DNA from: CAZYXO01 sp964651315
Lineage (GTDB): Bacteria; Bacillota_I; Bacilli_A; RF39; UBA660
Direction: 5' to 3'
NCBI GenBank assembly: GCA_964651315.1
Contig: CAZYXO010000002.1
Location: 1 to 29,799, forward strand
DNA length: 29,799 bases
Part shown: one piece after another, positions 24,085 to 29,799 of the stretch
Position numbering within the stretch: position 1 is the stretch's first letter
How the letters are laid out: every line of letters begins with the position of its first letter
Notes under the pieces: generated by a model
Told to the model about the DNA's origin: nothing
Seen by the model: the letters and a program-made list of their open reading frames with translations, nothing else
Database searches by the model: none
Made by a program: the position numbers and the translations under genes

Positions 24085-25047
24085 ATGATAAATTATATTT
24101 TATTAACAATTGTATTAACATTAATTCCACTTACTTTTAATAGTTATAATAACAATAATATTAATTTTACAAGTACTATAACAGAGAATAATATTGTGGA
24201 AATGAGTAATTATCAAGAAATTGATGAAGAAGAAAGTAATATTGTTGTAAGGCTTAAAAATCCTAAGACAAAAGAAGTTAATTTAATTGATTTAGAAAAT
24301 TATATAATTGGTGTGGTTGCAGCGGAAATGCCGGCTTCTTTTGAAATTGAAGCATTAAAAGCACAAGCGGTAGCAGCTAGAACTTATGCTTTAGTTAAAA
24401 TGAATGCAAGAAAAGATAAAGATTATGATTTAGAAGATTCTACTAATGATCAAGCATATATAACAATTGAAGAAATGAAAAGTCGATGGAATAATACTTT
24501 TGACAAATATTATGAAAAAGTAGCCAGTGCTGTTAATGAAACAAAACATCGAGTCGTAAAATATAATGAACAAATAGTACCAACCTACTATTTTGCTATA
24601 TCTAATGGTCAAACGCAAAATGTTCAAAGTGTATTTGGTTCTAACGAAGCATATTTAGTTGGAGTAGAATCTAAATGGGATAATGAAACAATTAAATCAT
24701 TTAGTTCAACAAAAAATTTTACTTTATCAGAATTTAAAAATAAATTTTCTGTTAAAGATTCCAAATTAAATATAACAAATATTAAAAGAAATAATGCTAA
24801 TTATGTAACTACATTAATGATAAATGGAATTAAGTATACAGGCAATGAAATGAAAAAAAAATTAAGTTTACGAAGTAGTGACTTTGAAATTAAAATTAGT
24901 AATGATAAAGTTATTATTACTACTTATGGTTATGGTCATGGTGTTGGAATGAGTCAATATGGTGCGAATGGTATGGCAAAAGAAGGATATGACTACGAAG
25001 AAATTTTAAAATATTATTATCAAAATATTGATATTTCTCAAATATAG
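24085..25047 (+). CDS. spoIID: Stage II sporulation protein D, peptidoglycan lytic transglycosylase
   Basis: SpoIID is a mother-cell membrane protein that cuts glycan strands during engulfment, together with SpoIIM and SpoIIP. From the ATG at 24085 it has 320 residues: a membrane anchor at about 3-17 and a short linker. The catalytic domain follows, with VVAAEMPASFEIEALKAQAV (catalytic Glu81), the AARTYAL helix and a C-terminal GYGHGVGMSQYGANGMA (His285). All are strong family motifs. A TTG five codons earlier is possible, but AGG lies 6 nt before the ATG. It has a terminator upstream and therefore its own promoter, which I could not place with confidence. Confidence 0.94.
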   Translation: MINYILLTIVLTLIPLTFNSYNNNNINFTSTITENNIVEMSNYQEIDEEESNIVVRLKNPKTKEVNLIDLENYIIGVVAAEMPASFEIEALKAQAVAARTYALVKMNARKDKDYDLEDSTNDQAYITIEEMKSRWNNTFDKYYEKVASAVNETKHRVVKYNEQIVPTYYFAISNGQTQNVQSVFGSNEAYLVGVESKWDNETIKSFSSTKNFTLSEFKNKFSVKDSKLNITNIKRNNANYVTTLMINGIKYTGNEMKKKLSLRSSDFEIKISNDKVIITTYGYGHGVGMSQYGANGMAKEGYDYEEILKYYYQNIDISQI

Positions 25048-25050
25048 GAT

Positions 25051-25079
25051 GTATAAATATTAAAATTTAGTAAACAATA
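25051..25079 (+). promoter_or_regulatory. Candidate sigma-F type promoter of spoIIQ
   Basis: GTATA (25051-25055), a 14-nt spacer and GTAAACAATA (25070-25079) fit the forespore sigma-F pattern (GywTA, about 15 nt, GGnnAnAnTR) with one mismatch in the -10 box. The start would lie near 25086, leaving a very short leader. The SpoIIQ gene of Bacillus is sigma-F dependent, which is why I looked. Confidence 0.3.
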
Positions 25080-25101
25080 CTTGTAAAGAGGTGTTTATTA
25101 A

Positions 25102-25728
25102 TTGAAAAAGAGAATGAAAGGACTAATAATTCCAACAATTTACCTGCTAATAATGGCATTAAGTATTACAAGTATGAATTTATTAAGCAATACGCTTAAT
25201 AAGAAGAACATCAATAATGGTGTTACAAAATTATTAAATGGTGAAGATTCTGTACCAGTAGTAAATGTAGATAATAATGAAGAAATTATTATCATACCAG
25301 TTGAGGAAGAAATCGAAATAAGTAAATACTTTTATGAAATTAATGACGAAAAGGAAATGCAAACTAAATCATTAATATATTATAAAAAAACTTATATGCA
25401 AAATACTGGATATTTGTACACGAATGATGAGAAATTTAATGTTTTTGCAGTATTAGATGGAACAATAAAAAGTATCAAAACAGATGAAATATTAGGAAAT
25501 TATGTTGTTGTTGAACATGATAAAGAGTTAATAACAACATATTATAATCTTGATGAAGTTGTATACAAAGTTGGCGATCAAATAAAACAAGGTCAAATAA
25601 TTGGTGTAAGTTCCCCTACTAAATTAGAACAAGAAAAAGCTTATTCTATGTTATTCGAAGTGTATTATGAAGGTTTAATCATGAATCCCAAAGAATTTTT
25701 TACAATTGATTTAAGTTCTTTTGATTAA
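25102..25728 (+). CDS. spoIIQ: Stage II sporulation protein Q (degenerate LytM domain)
   Basis: SpoIIQ is the forespore half of the SpoIIQ-SpoIIIAH zipper and channel that links forespore and mother cell after engulfment begins. The 208-residue protein has an N-terminal membrane segment (about 9-28), a linker, and a LytM/M23 fold: FAVLDGTIKSI, then GNYVVVEHDKELITTYYNLDEV, KVGDQIKQGQIIGV and SMLFEVYYEGLIMNPKEF. The zinc ligands of active M23 peptidases are absent: no H-x-x-x-D, and SMLFEV replaces HLHFEV. This agrees with a structural role, as in Bacillus subtilis SpoIIQ. The start is a TTG, 8 nt after AGAGGTG. It sits between spoIID and spoIIID. Confidence 0.85.
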   Translation: MKKRMKGLIIPTIYLLIMALSITSMNLLSNTLNKKNINNGVTKLLNGEDSVPVVNVDNNEEIIIIPVEEEIEISKYFYEINDEKEMQTKSLIYYKKTYMQNTGYLYTNDEKFNVFAVLDGTIKSIKTDEILGNYVVVEHDKELITTYYNLDEVVYKVGDQIKQGQIIGVSSPTKLEQEKAYSMLFEVYYEGLIMNPKEFFTIDLSSFD

Positions 25729-25764
25729 TCAACAATAATATATTTAAGTAAGGGGTTTTGATTA

Positions 25765-26010
25765 ATGCTTAAATATATAAAAAATAGAATTGAATTGGAA
25801 GTTCATTATATTATTGAAGATAATTTAACAATCAGAGAAATTGCCAATATTTTAAAATTAAGTAAATCAACAGTTCATAAAGATTTAACAGATAGATTAA
25901 AACAAATTGATCAAGAAGATTATAAAGAAGTAAAAAAAATATTGCAACAGCATAATGAAATAAAACATATAAAAGGTGGAAATTCTACTAAATTAAAATA
26001 TAAAAAGTAA
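25765..26010 (+). CDS. spoIIID: Sporulation transcription factor SpoIIID
   Basis: SpoIIID activates and represses mother-cell genes after sigma-E becomes active. The 81-residue protein begins LKYIKNRIELEVHYIIE, has a helix-turn-helix at about residues 21-41 (TIREIANILKLSKSTVHKDL) and a basic C-terminal helix ending IKGGNSTKLKYKK. This closely parallels Bacillus subtilis SpoIIID (SKSTVHKDLTERL, RGGEATKLKYKK). TAAGGGG precedes the ATG by about 10 nt. In Bacillus subtilis mbl follows at once; here the next gene is the shortened actin-like protein, 13 nt downstream. Confidence 0.95.
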   Translation: MLKYIKNRIELEVHYIIEDNLTIREIANILKLSKSTVHKDLTDRLKQIDQEDYKEVKKILQQHNEIKHIKGGNSTKLKYKK

Positions 26011-26023
26011 AATAGGTGTTAGG

Positions 26024-26608
26024 ATGAAAAAATATTCGATAATAATGTATTTAGTTGATAATTTTATCTATTTATATTATAAAAATGAATTAATAAACTA
26101 TAAAGTAAATAAAAATATTTTAAATAATGGTAAAATAGTAAATCCCAATAGATTTATAAAAAGTTTATCATTTTTATTTAAAAAAAATAAAGTGAATAAA
26201 ACTTTATTTAATCAAAATGCTTTAATAATTGTTAATTATATATTTAATAAAAGTGATAAATATATTATGAATAATATATTAAATGAATTATCAATTAATA
26301 AAGTTAATTATTTATCTGATTATGAATTATTAAATAAAGAATCATATTTAATTATAAATAATAGCAATTTATTTTTTATAACTAATAGCAATAAATTTTA
26401 TATTGAATTAAATGATTTAGTTAATTATGAATTGGCAATAAAACTAATAAAAAAAGAACTAAAAAAAGAAATAATTTTGATAGGAAATAATGATTATTTA
26501 AATAAAATACATCAATTTATTGAAAAAAAATATAATAAAAGTTGTTATTTAATAGATGAGTATAAACAATTCATAATAAATAAAGCAATTAAAAAATATT
26601 CCATATAA
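26024..26608 (+). CDS. Shrunken, divergent MreB/Mbl-like actin-fold protein
   Basis: The 194-residue protein is rich in Asn, Lys, Ile and Leu and has no obvious family hit by eye. Laid beside Bacillus Mbl it aligns in order. NNGKIVNPNRFIKSLSFLF (residues 34-52) falls on KDGVIADFEVTEAMLKHFI. NALIIVNYIFNKSDKYIMNN falls on the PxxxxICCPTNITSVEQKA strand and helix. SYLIINNSNLFFITNSN falls on NMVVDIGGGTTDIAVIS. EIILIGNNDYLNKIHQFIEK falls on GVIITGGGALLNGLDQLLAE, and YLIDEYKQFIINKAIKKY falls on VLVAENPMDCVAIGTGVML. About 90-130 residues of subdomain IIB and neighbouring parts are missing, and all three nucleotide-binding signatures are lost. It is cotranscribed with spoIIID, exactly where mbl lies in Bacillus subtilis. 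It is probably a non-polymerising remnant or repurposed protein. AGGTG precedes the ATG. Confidence 0.5.
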   Translation: MKKYSIIMYLVDNFIYLYYKNELINYKVNKNILNNGKIVNPNRFIKSLSFLFKKNKVNKTLFNQNALIIVNYIFNKSDKYIMNNILNELSINKVNYLSDYELLNKESYLIINNSNLFFITNSNKFYIELNDLVNYELAIKLIKKELKKEIILIGNNDYLNKIHQFIEKKYNKSCYLIDEYKQFIINKAIKKYSI

Positions 26609-26640
26609 AAATTCAAGCATTAATCTTTACTTGAATTTTT
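26607..26640. terminator. Bidirectional terminator between the actin-like gene and femX
   Basis: AAAAATTCAAG (26607-26617) and CTTGAATTTTT (26630-26640) form an 11-bp stem around a 12-nt loop, with A-runs and T-runs on the outside. The stop codon of the leftward gene lies in the loop. Confidence 0.8.
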
Positions 26641-27879
26641 TAAATTTGTTGGTTTATTAAATTCTTTTGATAATATGCCGTTATTTAATAAAGTAGCATA
26701 TTTATTTTGTTTAATTATTAAATCGAATTCACCAATAAATTCATATATATTTGGTTTAAAACCTAATTTAAATTTATTTAAACCATTATAAGGATTATCA
26801 AGTGTAAAATCACCAGTCAAACCATTTAAATCGGCATATAAATAATTATCTTTATAATAATTTAATATGTAATCGTGTAAAAAATAATTTGCATTGTATT
26901 TTTTATATTTTCGATCAAATCCGCTTATTACGATATTTACCCTATTCTTATGCCGAACAACTAAAGCCCCAGCAAGAGGTATTGTACTAGTTTTAGATAA
27001 ATATTTACTTGCTTCAGCAATATCATTTTTATAAGAAAGTAATTTTTGATCGCTATTCATTTTTTTATTAACATTTGTTAAATTAGGATCTCTTGCTACT
27101 AATTCTTGCAAATTATTATTGATATTTAATTCCATTTGATATTTATCTTGCATATTTATCAAATAATCTCTTGTTTTTAATTCGATTATAAATAAATCCA
27201 TATCATTAGATTTATTAAAAATATTATAGTAATCCAAATAATAAAGTTCATCTCTATTCTTTTTATCTTTTACGAAAGTAAATAACGTCTTTATATCATT
27301 ACGATTACCAAGTCTTGCTGATAAACATCTTTCTTTTGCTTTATTAATTTTGTTACGTGTTACTTTACTAATTAATTTTGTATCATATTTTTTTAAATTA
27401 ACTATTCCGTTAAATCTAGGAAGAAGTGATTCAAAATAAATATTATTTTTTAATTTAACATAATTTAAGTGTTCTAATTCTTCTTTTACTAATCCATTTT
27501 GATTATATTTTGTTTCAAATGTTGTATTATCAACTAATCCAATAGCAATTTCTGGATTAATTTTAATAAATACTACATTTTTTTTATTATAGTATTCAGT
27601 AATTTTCTCAGTAAATTCTTTTAATAAATCATAATCAAAATAATTCAATAAAAAGCCTTTAGGAGCATAGCCATAGTAACTATTAAAAGTTATTTTTTTA
27701 AGTAATATTAAAGAAGCAGCATGAATATTTTCTTCTTCATCTACTAACCCAACTAAGTCGTAATCATAACCATGTTCAGCCATTAAAAGTGCATAATTAG
27801 TTGTTTGATGATAACTAGATAATTCATGTTGTAATGAATATTTATCGAATTCTTGATTAGATAACTCTTTTATGTACAT
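26620..27879 (-). CDS. FemABX/MurM-family peptidoglycan interpeptide bridge aminoacyltransferase
   Basis: Members use aminoacyl-tRNA to add bridge amino acids to lipid II in the cytoplasm. The 419-residue protein matches the family plan of two GNAT-like domains separated by a long helical coiled segment. It starts YIKELSNQEFDKYSLQHELS, with SSYHQTTNYALLMAEHGYDY, YYGYAPKGFLLNYFD and the KISKVTRNKINKAKE-type basic helix (LISKVTRNKINKAKE). The coiled region spans about residues 230-290. GALVVRHKNRVNIVISGFDRKY and GLTGDFTLDNPYNGLNKFKLGF follow, the latter matching the FemX G-G-xx-YxFKxGF end motif. The amino acid added is unknown. AAGGGGG lies 7 nt before the ATG. It runs toward oriC. Confidence 0.88.
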   Translation of the reverse strand: MYIKELSNQEFDKYSLQHELSSYHQTTNYALLMAEHGYDYDLVGLVDEEENIHAASLILLKKITFNSYYGYAPKGFLLNYFDYDLLKEFTEKITEYYNKKNVVFIKINPEIAIGLVDNTTFETKYNQNGLVKEELEHLNYVKLKNNIYFESLLPRFNGIVNLKKYDTKLISKVTRNKINKAKERCLSARLGNRNDIKTLFTFVKDKKNRDELYYLDYYNIFNKSNDMDLFIIELKTRDYLINMQDKYQMELNINNNLQELVARDPNLTNVNKKMNSDQKLLSYKNDIAEASKYLSKTSTIPLAGALVVRHKNRVNIVISGFDRKYKKYNANYFLHDYILNYYKDNYLYADLNGLTGDFTLDNPYNGLNKFKLGFKPNIYEFIGEFDLIIKQNKYATLLNNGILSKEFNKPTNLKNSSKD

Positions 27880-27905
27880 GATAATTCCCCCTTAAATTGA
27901 GTATT

Positions 27906-27934
27906 ATTATAACACAATGAATTGACTAAATCAA
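27906..27934 (-). promoter_or_regulatory. Sigma-A type promoter of femX
   Basis: On the minus strand TTGATT (27934 to 27929), a 17-nt spacer and TATAAT (27911 to 27906) form a good promoter 27 nt upstream of the start codon. Confidence 0.75.
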
Positions 27935-28024
27935 ACAATTTGTATGGTGTTTAAGCCGTGTTTACATAAATTAGATATGTATTGCCAGCAAAAATATTAA
28001 ATTTGCTATACAAATTAATTGTTT
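27933..28024. repeat. Imperfect long inverted repeat in the femX-eno divergent region
   Basis: AAACAATTTGTAT (27933-27945) is the reverse complement of ATACAAATT-GTTT at 28008-28024, apart from a 4-nt insertion in the right arm. The left arm overlaps the femX -35 region. The 256-nt gap holds no gene that I can see; besides the two promoters and this repeat nothing is recognisable. Confidence 0.35.
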
Positions 28025-28079
28025 TTAATAAATTTTAAATTCAATTTACACTTATTCTTTGATTAAAATAACTGTTTTA

Positions 28080-28108
28080 TTGAAAAAAACTTCTAAATAG
28101 TTTATACT
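28080..28108 (+). promoter_or_regulatory. Sigma-A type promoter of eno
   Basis: TTGAAA (28080-28085) and TATACT (28103-28108) are separated by 17 nt. Transcription would begin near 28115, followed by the ribosome binding site AAGGTG at 28125-28130. Confidence 0.65.
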
Positions 28109-28135
28109 TGATTTAAAGAGAGAAAAGGTGTTTTT

Positions 28136-29368
28136 ATGTATAAGATAAAAGATATAGTTGCTCGAGAAATTTTAGATAGTCGTGGTTATCCAACAATCGA
28201 AACAAAAATTATATTAGATAATAATGAATGGGCAGTTGCATCTGTTCCTTCTGGTGCTTCTACAGGAATGAAAGAAGCATTAGAATTAAGAGATAATGAC
28301 ATGAAACGATATAATGGCAAAGGTGTTTTGAATGCTGTTAATAATGTAAATACTGTAATTAAAACTGCTTTAGTAAATCAAGAATTAGATCAAGTAAATA
28401 TAGATAAAACTTTAATAAAATTAGATGGTACCGATAATAAAAGTCATTTAGGAGCAAATGCAATGTTATCAGTTTCTTTGGCATCGATTAAAGCATTAGC
28501 AAAAGTTAATAAAATGTCTTTATATAAATATTTATCAGGAGGACGAGTAAGTTTACCAATACCTTTTATGAATATAATTAATGGTGGACGTCATGCTGCA
28601 TTCGGCTTATCAATTCAAGAATTTATGATTGTACCGGTTGTTAAAAGTTTTTCAGAAAGATTAAGATGCGGAAGTGAAGTATTTCACGCCTTACAAAAAT
28701 TATTGATTGATAACAAATTGTCTGTATCAGTAGGAGATGAAGGTGGATTTGTTCCAGTTTTAAATAATACAAAAGAAGCACTAAACTATATTATGGCAGC
28801 GATAAAAAAAGCAAATTATGAACCTGGAAAAGATGTGTTTATAGCAATAGATGCTGCTGCAAGTGAATTTTATGACAAAAAAAGTGGAACATATACTATA
28901 GATAATAAAGTATATACTAGTGATGAATTAATGAAATTTTATTTAAATTTGGTAAGTGAATATCCAATAATTAGTATAGAAGACCCGTTTTATGAAGAAG
29001 ACTTTGAAAGTTTATCAGTATTAACTAAAATAATTGGCAGCAAGATAATGCTTGTTGGTGATGATTACTTTGTAACTAATATTAAATATTTGCAAAAAGG
29101 AATTGATGAAAATGCCGGAAATGCTATACTATTAAAAGCAAATCAAATCGGAACTGTTACCGAAATGATTAAAACAGTAATGCTTGCTAGAAAAAACAAC
29201 TTTAAAATGGTTATTTCTCATCGAAGTGGTGAAACTATGGACACATTTATTGCAGATTTTGCAGTAGGATTAAATATCCCATTTATTAAAACTGGTTCAT
29301 TATCACGTGGTGAAAGAATTTGTAAATATAACCGATTAATGGAAATAGAAAACGAATTAGTTAAATAA
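28136..29368 (+). CDS. eno: Enolase (phosphopyruvate hydratase), archaeal-like sequence
   Basis: Enolase converts 2-phosphoglycerate to phosphoenolpyruvate in glycolysis. The catalytic set is present: the SGAST loop (39-43), His153, Glu162 in QEFMI, the acid Glu202 in GDEGGF, metal ligands Asp239, Glu282 and Asp309, base Lys334 in KANQIG, and SHRSGE (361-366). At 410 residues it is shorter than the usual bacterial 425-435. IEDPFYEEDF (281-290), AIDAAASEFYD and the C-terminal SRGERICKYNRLMEIENEL resemble archaeal enolases rather than the bacterial IEDGLAEDDW and SRTDRIAKYN forms, as I recall them. The mobile loop normally reading GGSHADN is GGRHAAF. It has its own promoter and secG follows. 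Confidence 0.92.
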   Translation: MYKIKDIVAREILDSRGYPTIETKIILDNNEWAVASVPSGASTGMKEALELRDNDMKRYNGKGVLNAVNNVNTVIKTALVNQELDQVNIDKTLIKLDGTDNKSHLGANAMLSVSLASIKALAKVNKMSLYKYLSGGRVSLPIPFMNIINGGRHAAFGLSIQEFMIVPVVKSFSERLRCGSEVFHALQKLLIDNKLSVSVGDEGGFVPVLNNTKEALNYIMAAIKKANYEPGKDVFIAIDAAASEFYDKKSGTYTIDNKVYTSDELMKFYLNLVSEYPIISIEDPFYEEDFESLSVLTKIIGSKIMLVGDDYFVTNIKYLQKGIDENAGNAILLKANQIGTVTEMIKTVMLARKNNFKMVISHRSGETMDTFIADFAVGLNIPFIKTGSLSRGERICKYNRLMEIENELVK

Positions 29369-29393
29369 ATATGCTAAATTAAATGATTAATTA

Positions 29394-29422
29394 TTTACAA
29401 AAAACAAATATTATGGTAAATT
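29394..29422 (+). promoter_or_regulatory. Possible sigma-A promoter of secG
   Basis: TTTACA (29394-29399) and TAAATT (29417-29422) are separated by 17 nt in the 83-nt eno-secG gap. The -10 matches four of six consensus bases. Confidence 0.35.
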
Positions 29423-29451
29423 ATGAATTGTTTAAGAAAGAAGGAAACATT

Positions 29452-29667
29452 ATGGAAACATTATTATTAATAGTATCAGTTATAATTATTGCAGTTGTTT
29501 TACTGCAAGGAAATAAAGCTAGTGATGCAAGTCAAATTATCACAGGCGGAAACGAAATGTTATTTCAAAATATGAAAGAAAGAGGTTTTGAACTGTTTAT
29601 TAGTAGATTAACTCTTATTTTAGGAATTTTGTTTTTTACAATTTCGTTAATCTTATTTTTAAGTTAA
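29452..29667 (+). CDS. secG: Preprotein translocase subunit SecG
   Basis: SecG is the small accessory membrane subunit of the SecYEG protein-export channel. The 71-residue protein has two membrane segments (about residues 3-18 and 51-70) flanking LLQGNKASDASQIITGGNEM, the characteristic SecG loop (LLQ-x-x-K and G-G-x-x-x-LF). The frame is open 23 codons further upstream, but AAGGA lies 6 nt before the ATG at 29452 and the shorter form matches the usual SecG size. A terminator follows, so secG does not run into the next gene without a new start. Confidence 0.92.
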   Translation: METLLLIVSVIIIAVVLLQGNKASDASQIITGGNEMLFQNMKERGFELFISRLTLILGILFFTISLILFLS

Positions 29668-29682
29668 GAATATAAATGATAA

Positions 29683-29713
29683 AATAATTGTGGAAACGCA
29701 ATTATTTTTTTAT
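29683..29713 (+). terminator. Intrinsic terminator after secG
   Basis: AATAATTG (29683-29690) and CAATTATT (29699-29706) form an 8-bp stem with an 8-nt loop followed by a T-tract. The rest of the window (29714-29799) has no complete gene; a TATAAT at 29746-29751 may be the -10 box of a gene beyond the edge. Confidence 0.75.
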
Positions 29714-29799
29714 TTATTTTTCTTTATTTAAAACAAATAATAAGTTATAATCTCAAGTTTGACAGTTGTTAATAAAAAAAACTCTAAATTTGCCCGTAT

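Noticed and set aside
1..29799. Use of UGA as tryptophan (mycoplasma code)
   Set aside because: TGA ends mnmE, mnmG, the comK-like gene and others at the expected C-termini, and tryptophans in DnaA and YidC use TGG.
1..29799. parS or Noc-binding palindromes, CRISPR arrays, insertion sequences, prophage genes, tRNA or rRNA genes
   Set aside because: I read both strands for these and saw none; the parS and Noc site searches were by eye for near-perfect copies only.

Overview
This window is the chromosomal replication-origin region of a very AT-rich, low-GC Gram-positive bacterium of the Bacilli type. It carries oriC, dnaA, dnaN, recF and gyrB on one side and the rpmH-rnpA-yidC-jag-mnmE-mnmG-rsmG-noc/parB string on the other. 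Four sporulation genes (spoIIR, spoIID, spoIIQ, spoIIID), RNA polymerase delta, a ComK homologue, MurA, a class A PBP and a FemX-like enzyme point to a walled member of the Bacilli with a sporulation heritage. TGA is used as a stop codon (for example at the ends of mnmE, mnmG and comK), so it is not a code-4 mycoplasma. My best guess is an uncultured, gut-type Bacilli lineage near Erysipelotrichales/RF39; this rests on gene content only.

Layout. 1-5336, leftward: gyrB (partial), recF, a comK-like gene in the slot where Bacillus has yaaA, dnaN, dnaA. The dnaN-dnaA gap holds DnaA boxes followed by a DnaA-trio-like unwinding element, and 5337-5667 holds the main DnaA-box cluster, so the origin is split on both sides of dnaA as in Bacillus subtilis. 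5668-13277, rightward: rpmH-rnpA-yidC-jag; mnmE-mnmG-rsmG; then a Noc/ParB protein with a very long acidic tail and no parA beside it. 13280-15232, leftward: a class A penicillin-binding protein. 15331-22749, rightward: a YwiB/DUF1934-like gene, argS, rpoE; then prfA, prmC, spoIIR, mntP-like; then murA and a degenerate SGNH protein. 22802-23070 is a decayed CapA-like gene. 23151-26608, rightward: rpmE, rpiB, a DUF1146 gene, spoIID, spoIIQ, spoIIID, and a short protein in the position of mbl. 26620-27879, leftward: a FemABX-type gene. 28136-end, rightward: an archaeal-looking enolase and secG.

How it fits together. Transcription runs away from oriC on both sides, except for two cell-wall genes (the PBP and femX). 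The segment from argS to spoIIID-mbl, eno and secG resembles a compressed version of a gene block that in Bacillus subtilis lies on the other replication arm. Promoters and terminators are tightly packed: stop codons lie inside terminator hairpins, and several extended -10 (TGnTATAAT) promoters start within the terminator T-tract or just after it.

The most notable items are the shrunken actin-like protein after spoIIID, the ComK homologue lacking the MecA-recognised tail, the bipartite origin with a trio element, the decayed CapA gene, the SGNH protein without catalytic residues, the tailed Noc/ParB, and the unusual enolase.
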